Assembly: GCF_900497805.2 (NCBI RefSeq)
Contig: NW_020948739.1
Coordinates: 15,567,910-15,631,909, forward strand
Length of the DNA stretch: 64,000 nucleotides
Reading direction: 5' to 3'
From: Vombatus ursinus
Taxonomy: Eukaryota; Chordata; Mammalia; Diprotodontia; Vombatidae
Shown: positions 55,208 through 64,000 of the stretch, piece by piece
Layout of the letters: every line of letters begins with the position of its first letter
How positions within the stretch are numbered: the first letter of the stretch is position 1
Made by a program: the position numbers and the translations under genes
Notes under the pieces: generated by a model
The model's input: only the letters and a program-made list of their open reading frames with translations
What the model was told of the DNA's origin: nothing
Databases searched by the model: none

Positions 55208-55950
55208 AAACTATTCCCTTTCAAGGTAGCCTGTTTCATGGTTGGATAACTCAAATTGTTATGAAGTTTTTCCTTCCACTAAGCCTAACTCGGACTTTCT
55301 GAGATTTCTCCTAATTGCTCCTAATTCTGCTCTCTGAGGTCAAGAAGAACAAATCTGATCCCCATTCCATAGCTCTTCAAGTACTTGAATATAGCTATAT
55401 CATGCCTTCTCATCCACACTCTGGATCCAGTCTTCTACCTGTTAAACATCCTCAATTCCTCTACCTCGTCCTTATATGGCATAATCTTAAGATTTGACCG
55501 TACTGGTCATTCTCCAAATTATTAATGTATTTCCCAAAATGTAATGCCCTGAATTGAATGTAATATTCCTGATGTGGTTTGATCCAAGAAGAAGACAATG
55601 GGACTATTACAGCCGTGGTCCTGGATACTGCCTGTTTTAATGTAGCTTAAGGTGGGAGGAATTAGCTTTCTTGTCAGACTATCATAATGCTATCTCTTAC
55701 TGAACTTGCAGTTCACTAAAACCTACAGATCCTTTTTTCAGATGAGCTGCTTTCTAACCACACCTTTCTAAGTAGGGAGCCATTTGAACTATATTGTGAT
55801 GATATTTTTCCCCAGCAGATTTACTCAGCTAAATATGACTCATTTGAGCAAAGTGTTTACCCTATTGAATTACACTTTTGTTTTTGCTAATATTATTACT
55901 AGCTTTTACTCCCTGTGCACAGAAAACAAAATTATGTTAAAAGGGATCAT
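55208..55950 (-). mobile_element. CR1/L3 LINE, right part
   Basis: TTCCTCCTAATTGCTCCTAAT-type order: GTCAAGAAGAACAAATCTGA, CTTCAAGTACTTGAATATAG, GATGTGGTTTGATCCAAGAA, then CAGTTCACTAAAACCTACAG and ATCCTTTTTTCAGATGAGCT. The last 200 bp are a weak match. Together with 54960-55059 it is an old copy of about 0.85 kb. Confidence 0.82.
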
Positions 55951-57278
55951 TCCTGGAGCATGCTGGGTGGCAGAGGGAATCCATCATGGTATTAAGAATT
56001 TGTAATGCATATGGCAAAGGGATCACTAATTCTACGTGCTTATGTGAATATATATGCTTGACATATATGTGTATACATTAAATAATGTATGTCCCTACAA
56101 AGAGTACCAATAAACAATTTGGTCTTACCCTTAATGTTTTAAAATGTTTATACTTTCCTATGATATTGTTTCCAATATCTCTAAAACTGTATTAAAAGTC
56201 CAATAGGAACTGAAAGTTATTGCAGCACTGATTAAGTATCTCTGGACTGACCTGTGGTGACCAGAGGAGGTTTATGGGGTCTCTTCCTATTTACTGGCCT
56301 ATCTTTTATCCCTAAGCAACACCATTTCTCCTCCAAAATGAACTTCTGATTGTCTAATATCTGTACAATCTGACTGCCACTGAGGTGAACCTGATTTAGC
56401 ATAAAATGTGCTCTGCTACATGTTTTTCAGTTTGTAATTTCAGTAAAAAATACCTTGATACTTGTGAAAAATACACCATCTAAATCAATAATGTCTAAAT
56501 AATGCACAGGTCCAAAGTGCCTTCCTTAGGATGGAAAGAGAAAAATATAACCATAACTTTTTTTTTCAGAATAAGGGCAAGGAAATTACAATTTGCTCCT
56601 ATTGCCTGGGAAACACTCAAATGGACTTTGGTTTTCAAATGGAAAAAAAAAGTAAAAAGCAAAAAGCATTCCATGTACATGGAGGAGACCACCCCTTTCC
56701 TCACCACTACCACTACCACCAAAATATTTACACGTTGTAAATACCTTGGTCAGGAGATCCAATTGGTCATCTGATAGTTCAGCAACAGTCTTAGTGAAGA
56801 AAGAAAAATGTGTCTCTTGGTTTTAGAGGAAGGAAAAGGAAAACAACTCCAATAATTACATTATTTAATTCCAAGCTGCAAAGGAAATGTTTTCTTTTAT
56901 GAAAAACCAGTGAAGCAAGACTACACAAAATTTTTCTATCTGGCTACAGAAAACCCAACACTATTTGTTTATGGTACTACCAATTTAGAGAATGTGCTTT
57001 CACATCAAAACTCATCAACATGAAGGAGAAATATGGTGGACACTTGGGAGTATATGTCAGGATGTGGGTGAAAGTAGCTTCCCTTCCACTCAGCAGTCCC
57101 CCTCTAAAAACCTAGAACCAAATCAAACACTTGTCTTTGTCTACAAACTACTTTGCTGAATCTATTAAGAGGTACAATTATGTTGATTTGTTTTTTACCT
57201 TCTTTCAAAAAGAGGAAAAAAAAGTAGAAAGCATTAAAGGAAAGCTTTTGTAATTCTTTTAAATTACATTTTCAGGGC

Positions 57279-57280
<2 letters not shown>
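55951..57280. other. Upstream flank stretch, nothing recognised
   Basis: AT-rich with several A and T runs. Paired open frames near 56500-56770 lie on opposite strands and match no family. Confidence 0.5.
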
Positions 57281-57281
<1 letters not shown>

Positions 57282-57347
<66 letters not shown>

Positions 57348-57348
57348 C
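57282..57348 (+). repeat. (CT)n microsatellite, about 33 units
   Basis: A 67-bp CT array with a single TT interruption. Confidence 0.97.
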
Positions 57349-57423
57349 ACATAAAAATAATAAGAAAAATATGCTGTACACATTGCATCCTCATCTTTCA
57401 AACTGGACATATTCAAGAGTGTC

Positions 57424-57590
57424 ATTTGGAGTCTGCCAGCTGTGGAAACCATATTCCTGTTGGAAAGCACAAGGGTGCTGATATCACATTTCTTTTGGAG
57501 AGTACCAGTTCCAATTTGCCAGTCTGTGGATATCATATTCTTAAGGTGAGAGTGCAAATTCCAGTTTGCCAGCTATAGCCACCAGGCTAG
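57424..57590 (+). repeat. Degenerate tandem repeat, three partial units
   Basis: The phrases TGGAGTCTGCCAGCTGTGGA, TTCCAATTTGCCAGTCTGTG and TTCCAGTTTGCCAGCTATAG recur at intervals of about 55-85 bp. After the first two come related ACCATATTC/ATCATATTC words. Confidence 0.5.
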
Positions 57591-58177
57591 TTTTGGAAAA
57601 TGATCAGTATAGGATACTCAGAGAAAGATGATTTGGGTCCTGACAGCATTTTTAAAAGGAATCTGCATCCATTAAATGAGTGAGATTTTTCTTTCCCATT
57701 TTGGAAGGGTTCCTTATCCCCATTTTGGTGGTAATTCATTATATTTATAAGATTAATCACCAGCCATAAAATCTCACATGTTTAATGTCCTTGGCTCATT
57801 CTTTAATGCATCAATATTAGTAAATGTAATACAATAAATTGTGTCATCCAGTGTACAAGTTTCTGAAAGGGAAAGCCAAATGTAAGAAAATGGAATTGGC
57901 TGGCTTCTAGGAACCAGATTGCTGTGTGGGAACATTTGGACTTTTTAAAATCACAAACCTTTTCCCTTCATAGCTTCCCCCTTCAGTTACTACTATTGTT
58001 CTTACAACAAGGCCCTTTAATAGCCCAGCAGTCAGTTAGAGAGACTGGTTATCACTGTTAATCATGAGAACATGACATTACATAAGAAAATGGAGTTTGG
58101 GGATTTCTAGCCTGTTTCCCCTGTTGCTTTCAGTGTAAATGTGGGCTCCTCATTTCTTCCTTAAAATAGCTGTCCTG
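57591..58177. other. Upstream flank stretch, nothing recognised
   Basis: No exon or named repeat. Confidence 0.5.
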
Positions 58178-58933
58178 CAATCAAACTGTGTATACCCTTT
58201 GATCTAGCAATAGCACTACTAGGTCTCTATACCAAAGAGATCATAAAAAAGGGGAAAGGATCCACATGCACAAAAATATTTATAGTAACTCTTTTTGTGG
58301 TGGTAAAGAATTGGAAATTGAGGAAATGCCCATCAGTTGGGGAATAGCTGAACAAGTTGTGGTATATGAACAGTATATGAATGAAATACTATTGAGCTAT
58401 AAGAAATGATGAGCAGGTGGATTTCAGAAAATCCTGGAAAGACTTACATGAATTGAAGCTGAGTGAAGTGAGCAGAACCAGGAGAACATTGTACACAATA
58501 ACAATAACATTGTACGATGATCAACCATGATTGACTTAATTCTTCTCAGCAATACAATGATCCAAGACAATTCCAAAAGACTTATGATGGAAAATACTAT
58601 CCACATCCAGAAACGGAATTATGGAGTCTAAATGCAGATAGAAGCATATTATTTTCACTTTTTTTGCTTTTTTTGTGGCTTTTCCTTTTGTTCTGTTTCT
58701 TCTTTCACAACATGACTAATGTGGAAATGTTTCCATGATTGTACATGTATAACCTATATCAGATTACTTGCCATCTTGGGGAGTGGGGAGGGAAGGGAAA
58801 GAGAAAGGGAGAAAAATTTGAGACTCAAAATGTTGTAAAAATTAATGTTGAAAACTATATTTACATGTAATTGGAAAAATAAAATATTATGTACAAAAAA
58901 CTTGTAAAAATTAAATTAAAATTAAAATTAAAC
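58178..58933 (+). mobile_element. 5'-truncated L1 LINE with 15-bp TSD
   Basis: End of L1 ORF2 and the 3' UTR: ACCCTTTGATCTAGCAATAG, CAGTTGGGGAATAGCTGAAC, AATGATGAGCAGGTGGATTT, ATCCACATCCAGAAACGG, a G-rich patch and an A-rich tail. AAAATAGCTGTCCTG (58163-58177) and AAAATAGCTGCCCTG (58934-58948) are the target duplication. Confidence 0.95.
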
Positions 58934-58948
58934 AAAATAGCTGCCCTG

Positions 58949-59354
58949 TTCCAGGACGTAGGTGGAGTGAGATTTAGCATAACCAGAAGTTAAGTTGCCT
59001 TCAGTGACATTCTAGATGTTTTGAAAAGTTTGTGCCCCATCCTTTGTTTTCTCTGAACAGTTAATTAGGTTTTTTCCCTTATGCTTTAGGCTTTACCTTC
59101 TAGAGGATAAAATAAAAGCTACCCTTAAAGTTAGTAGTAGTTTAAATCCTTGCTCACTAAATCCTGATTAATAGCCATGTCACTTGCCCCCCAATCTTTA
59201 TCACTCAGAAGCAAGATATGGAGAAGTTAGACCAACACCATCTGTGTCTGCATCTGATGTATTCCCTTGGTTATTTTAGTATTGTTTCTGACAGGACTAT
59301 GGCACCAATAGACTTAATGCCTTTGGATCTTTATCTCCCTCTTTCTAGTGATTC
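58949..59354. other. Upstream flank stretch, nothing recognised
   Basis: No gene or named repeat. Confidence 0.5.
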
Positions 59355-59618
59355 CCAGTAATAGTAGTAAATAGCTATCATTTATATCACACTTTAATGT
59401 TTGTAAAGTCCTTTGTGTATATTGTTTCATTTATTTACCACAATAACCCTATGAAGTAAGTGCTGTTATATCCCCATTTTACAGAAACTGAGGCTGAGAG
59501 GCATTAAGTGACTTGACCACAGTCACACAGCTAGTAAGTATGTGAGGCAGAATTTGAATTCAGGTCTTTCTGACTCCAAGACCAACACTATCTATTATGC
59601 CACCTATCTGTCTATCAT
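59355..59618 (-). mobile_element. MIR SINE
   Basis: Complete antisense MIR: AATAGCTATCATTTATATCA, CCCCATTTTACAGAAACTGA, GTCACACAGCTAGTAAGTAT and TATCTATTATGCCACC. Confidence 0.92.
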
Positions 59619-60679
59619 ATATTCAATATATGGTGATAATCCAGGTCATGGAATATGATAATTTGCTGACTTGTTAAAAACATAGATAGGAATTTCTGAG
59701 TCTGCCTATTCAGTTTTATTGTTCGAAATAAAGTTGAAGAGAGATTCCCCAAAGGTTCCTATTTATGAATAATATTTTCCTGGTGACATCAAGCTCCAAA
59801 ACATTATAGAACCTCCTGGAAAAGACCCATAAGAATTCAAAAGAGTCTAACCATTCACACAGGAAAAAGCAAGCAGATGAAGAATTTCTATTGTTTAATT
59901 TACTATTTATTGCTTTATGACCCAGTTAGAAGGATAATCTATAGAGTTATGTTTCAATGTATTGTGCCATTGGGTAAACAAATGAAAACTGTTTGGCACA
60001 AAATTAATTAGGAAGAGAGCAGACTTGATTGTCTTTGGGTAATTGCAAAGCTTTTTTGGTGACCTCAAACTTCTCCCAGAAAAAGAATGCCCATCTTTTA
60101 ATACCTGTGTTCTACCAGTGTAGTTATACAACTACAAATCATGGAGTATTACAGTCTCCAAGGAGTTAAAAATGAGCATCATGCAGAGGACAATGAAAAG
60201 ACACATGGTGGGTGCAAGTAGGCCATGTTGAGTAGACCTCCATCTCCAACCCCCGTGGCAAACATGGTAAGATAAAATAGGAGTGAAACAAATGAGTTAC
60301 AATCTCTGTCATGGGAATAAATATCCACAATGATGAGATCACAGATTCATCTGGATATTTAGGGTTCTAATGCCCTATGCTGATGTTTTTTTCATGGTAT
60401 GGAGGTGACCTTGGGTTTATAAAGGCCATGCTGGTGGCACACAAGCTCACCTATGCACCATGTGGAATCAGCATAGAACATTCATACTCAAGATACGTAG
60501 ATAGATCTGAGTGATCCCATTGAAGATGACTCTTCCAACAATGCAGATCTTAACTGGTTGTCCCATTCCAACTATAATCAGACCAGCTCAGTGTAGAGTA
60601 GAGTTGTCATTTCCCTATTTCTATTCCCTATTTCTATTTCTAAGCTCCAGGAATCACATTTTAAAAGGAGCATCAATAA
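59619..60679. other. Upstream flank stretch, nothing recognised
   Basis: No exon or repeat family identified. A short local duplication TTCCCTATTTCTA occurs at 60611-60636. Confidence 0.5.
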
Positions 60680-60890
60680 GTCAAATCAAGTCAACAAGCA
60701 TTTATTAAATGCCTATTATATACCAGGCACAATGCTAAGTTCTAGAGATACAAAGGCAAAAGAAAGTTCACAGTCTAATGGATATAACATGCAAATAACT
60801 ATCTACAAAAAAGATATTTACAGAATAAATTAGAAATAATCAGCAGAAGAAAGGCACTAGCATTAGAGGGGATTGGGAAAAAATCAATAA
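60680..60890 (-). mobile_element. L2 LINE 3' region
   Basis: AACAAGCATTTATTAAATGC, TATACCAGGCACAATGCTAA and CAGAAGAAAGGCACTAGCAT in antisense L2 order. Confidence 0.85.
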
Positions 60891-61244
60891 ATGGTAACCC
60901 ATTTAAAGGCAAGCAATCAATATAGTGAGAAGTTATAAGACAATAAAGGATATTTGAAGGAAAAAAAACTGGTTGGTTTAAGACCATAGAAGAGAAAATT
61001 CAAGGAGACTCGATAGTCTTTAAAAATCTAAAAGACTCTAATGTGGAAAAGAAATTAGACTTATTCTGCTTGACTTCAGAGACAAGAGCTAGTATATAAT
61101 GCATGAAGGAAGTAAGTTCCTTGTCATTTGTTGTATTCAAGAACCCATATTGTGTTATATTGTATAAAACCCATGTTGTATTCAAGGCCCCATAACCTCT
61201 CTTTGGAGATGTTGTAGAGGAGATTCATGTGGCCTAGTGATACT
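60891..61244. other. Upstream flank stretch, nothing recognised
   Basis: No gene or named repeat. Confidence 0.5.
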
Positions 61245-61678
61245 GGCCTACTTTCTATCCTTTACACACAATATTCCATGTCCCATCCCTGTGCTTTGCC
61301 CTGTCTGTCCCCCCATACCTGGAATGCTCTCCTTCTTCACCCTCTGTCTCTGCACATGCCTGGCTTCTTGAAAGACTCAGTTCAAACACTACCTTCTGCA
61401 AGAGGCCTGCCCAGTTCTTCCAGCCACTTGATCCTTCACCACTGAAGTCACTTTCCTTCTATTTAATTACGTGTTGTGTATGTACCTATATATTTACATG
61501 TTGTCTCACCCATTAGTATATGAGATCCCTGAAGTGAGGTGCTCTTTTTCTGTTTTTCCCATTTGTTTTGTATTCCCAGGTCTTATCACAGAGCCTGGCA
61601 CATGGTAAGTGCTTAATAAATGCTTGTTGATGGTAAGTGCTTAATAAATGCTTGTTGATTCATTCATTCATTCATTCA
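61245..61678 (+). mobile_element. L2 LINE 3' region with duplicated terminus
   Basis: GTGCTTTGCCCTGTCTGTCC, CCATACCTGGAATGCTCTCC, AAGAGGCCTGCCCAGTTCTT, GTTGTCTCACCCATTAGTAT and GAGCCTGGCACATGGTAAGT. The 28-bp terminal segment is present twice in tandem (61603-61630 and 61631-61658), followed by (CATT)n. Confidence 0.93.
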
Positions 61679-62039
61679 TAGACAGAGCAGAGGTTTAGAT
61701 TAGACTGCCTCTGAGCCATCTTCTTCCAGTTCTAAGAGCTCATTATTCTATTGCAGTGTGTTACATATGAGAGTAATTAAAGTGCAAAGTATAACCCTCT
61801 AACAATGTTTGCGTAGGAAGACAGGAATTACATCCATGTACTAGCCCAATGGTGTTATATTTACTGTCTGTGGCTGTGATATTTGGTTGTGCAAGGGAAG
61901 ATTATGAAATGATTTGAAGAACATATATATCTATGTAATAACAAGTCTTTTTTGTTCATTTCACTCATTCCATCATTTATTTAACTAAAGGCATGTTTTG
62001 TGAGGAAGTCACTATATCACTTCATTAAGTAACAACAAC
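61679..62039. other. Upstream flank stretch, nothing recognised
   Basis: No gene or named repeat. Confidence 0.5.
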
Positions 62040-62266
62040 AATAATAATAACCATCCTAATGAGAATAATTCATCTTTCTATGGTACTATGTTTTCAAAAG
62101 GGTCTTTCTCACAACACTTAAATGAAGATGGAAATACAAGTATCATTATTCCCATTTTGATATTTTGGAAACTGAGGTAAAGGCCGTAGATATTAGAGCC
62201 AGGACTCATACCCAGATCATTTGACTTCCAGTCTGGTGCTCTTTTCCCTATATCACCCTGTTTTGT
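62040..62266 (-). mobile_element. MIR SINE
   Basis: GAAACTGAGGTAAAGGCCGT, then GACTCATACCCAGATCATTT and TTTTCCCTATATCACC. The 3' side is degenerate. Confidence 0.65.
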
Positions 62267-62869
62267 TCTACTTTGTCTGTTCATATGTGTTTAGGTAAGA
62301 GACTGGGGGAAAAAGGAAGATAAAGGCAAAGCCACAGAAGAAGCAGTTTCCTACTGAATGTCAGATTATACAACATTAAGTTTAGTTTTAAGTTTTTGCA
62401 ATGCTAATCAAAGTTTCTTTAGAAAAGAGGGTGTTACCCAGCAGAGAGGAAACCTAGAGAGGAAGGAGCAGGAACTCTGGTTATATCAAAACCGTAGTCA
62501 CTTCAGAACATAATCATGCTAGTTAAAGGATTGCATTGTGTTTTTTTTAGGGCAATTTGGAATCTGGAAACCGTAGAAGGCAGAGAATGAAGGAAAGAGA
62601 ATGAGACCTGGAAGGCCAAGTTTTCCTGTTCTGTCAGTGAGACAAAATGGTTACTAGAGGAATGCTGTGCTGTAGGCCTAATTAGCAGTTGTAGGATTAA
62701 GTGATAATACTTTCTGTTTAAAAAAACAGCTAGACATATATGGATGCAGAGATTTCAAATGAGAACATATGGTAATTAGGGCCCTGGGAGTTTTTTTGAA
62801 GCTAAACAAAGAGTTAAAGGGAATTTAAAACTCATGATTATGCCAAGTTTCAACTGATAAAATTGCTTT
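62267..62869. other. Upstream flank stretch, nothing recognised
   Basis: No gene or named repeat. Confidence 0.5.
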
Positions 62870-63005
62870 AATCAGTCAACAAGTATTTATTAAATACCTA
62901 CTCTGAGCCAGGCACTGTGCTAGGCACTAGGGATTCAAGTTCAAAGAATGAAACAGTCCCTACTTGCAATGAGCTTGCATTCTAACAGTCAGGAGATGAA
63001 ATATC
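62870..63005 (-). mobile_element. L2 LINE 3' end
   Basis: CAACAAGTATTTATTAAATA, GAGCCAGGCACTGTGCTAGG and GAGCTTGCATTCTAACAGT. Confidence 0.88.
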
Positions 63006-63189
63006 AAGTCTGAAGAAGAATTTAAGTAAGTCAATTTGCCTGGAGCATAGAATGTGTAGTTATTTTAGTTGTTCTGATTGTATGAACGCATCACTGACTA
63101 GATCATGTGTGAAATCAGTATCATGGAAGAAAACCTTTGACATGATTTAATCCAACCTACTCTTTTACATATAGGAGGGATGGAAGAAG

Positions 63190-63440
63190 GGAGCAAGCAT
63201 TTATTAAGCACCTGTTTTGTGCCAGGCATTGTGCTAAGTGATTTACAAGAACTGTCTAATTTGATCCTCACAACAACTCCATAAGGTAAATGATATTATG
63301 ACCCCCATTTTCCAGTTGAGGTAACCAAGGATAACATAAATTAAATGATTGCCCAGGGTCACACAGCTAGTAAGTGTTTGAGACCAGATTTTTAACTCAG
63401 GTCTTCCTGACTCCAGGTCTGGCACTCTACCCCCTAGTTA
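63190..63440 (-). mobile_element. MIR SINE
   Basis: AAGCATTTATTAAGCACCTG, GTGCCAGGCATTGTGCTAAG, TTGCCCAGGGTCACACAGCT and AGGTCTTCCTGACTCCAGGT: nearly full length with the L2-like terminus. Confidence 0.92.
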
Positions 63441-64000
63441 ATGTTAGGATGAAAATATCCTGGTCTCCTGATTCCTAGTCCAGTACACTTAGACATCCTC
63501 TAAGAAAAGGAGACTAACAACTGGAAGAAGTATACCTCTCAAATGTATAGTAAGATTCTTGACTTATCTCTAGTTATTAGAAATGGGTGTGATGACAAAG
63601 GAATATTAAATAGAGCAAAGCATCAGAGAGGAGCTTTGGAGGCTCCACTTTCACCTGGCAATAGGAATAGGAGGCATTTAATCTGCATTTGTGCTTCATT
63701 TAGTGTTGGTCTACAGCTGTCAGACCAGTCTATGTATTGTGAGATTCACAGCGCAGTGAGGGGGAGAATACTGAGACTAAAAAGCTAGAGAAGTCTCCAG
63801 GAAGCTGGCAGCAATGGGACTATTTGTACCTTCCTATTTCTATCCATTTGTTTTATGTGAGTTTGGCTGCTGACAAAAGCAGTAAGAAGTTCATTCGGCA
63901 TGTCTTCATTCTCAGGGTCATATCTTCTACCATGCAAAGCCAGAATACAACATACATGTGGGAAGGGAGGAGTTTCAGATCTGAGCAATAATGATAAATT
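63441..64000. other. Upstream flank stretch, nothing recognised
   Basis: Short open frames on both strands match nothing known. Confidence 0.5.

Larger units (their letters stand above)
42500..64000. other. Upstream flank of RSPO2, no gene recognised
   Basis: About 21.5 kb upstream of the promoter holds no recognisable exon on either strand. In human the next gene in this direction is EIF3E, roughly 100 kb away as I recall, so an empty flank is expected. Individual repeats are listed separately. Confidence 0.7.

Noticed and set aside
57264-57557. Minus-strand 97-codon frame with Arg-Glu repeats
   Set aside because: The repeats are the translated (CT)n microsatellite.

Overview
The window looks like chromosomal DNA from a marsupial mammal. 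It is AT-rich, gene-poor and densely packed with old L1, L2, CR1/L3 and MIR copies. It also holds marsupial CORE-SINEs: a WSINE1-like family with clear target-site duplications, and a Mar-1 copy with a BovB-like end. The WSINE1-like copies lean towards an Australian lineage, but that is a weak inference.

One protein-coding gene can be anchored: RSPO2 (R-spondin 2), on the minus strand. Its first coding exon is at 41260-41353 and encodes the signal peptide and the start of the basic N-terminus (MQFRLFSFALIILNCMDY...NRWRRSKR). A CpG-rich promoter region covers about 41020-42470. A probable 5' non-coding exon ends at 42060 with a textbook AAG|GTAAGT donor. Transcription runs towards lower coordinates. 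Everything from 41259 down to 1 is therefore the 5' part of the large intron before the first furin-like exon, which is not in the window. Everything above about 42500 is the upstream flank.

Layout: 1-16 kb is intron with L1, L2, CR1/L3, MIR and SINE fragments. 16-29.6 kb is a LINE cluster: an L1 3' end, a nearly complete but decayed L1 with a nested SINE, further L1 ends, an ORF1/ORF2-bearing L1 fragment and a 1.2 kb CR1/L3 fragment. 29.6-34.8 kb is mixed L2/MIR, including an L2 inserted in an L2 with a perfect 13-bp duplication. 34.8-41 kb is repeat-poor intron. 41-42.5 kb is the RSPO2 5' end. 42.5-64 kb is the upstream flank, with two hAT-like elements, several microsatellites, a repeat-poor block at 49.8-53.1 kb and more L1, L2, CR1 and MIR.

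I found no operon, CRISPR array, RNA gene or novel multi-gene system. The observations most worth checking concern the RSPO2 5' end (alternative acceptors, upstream reading frames, candidate TCF/LEF and E-box sites), the dated nested insertions, and the repeat-poor blocks that may hold enhancers. No alignment or database search was run. Repeat family names come from recognising consensus sequences by eye.
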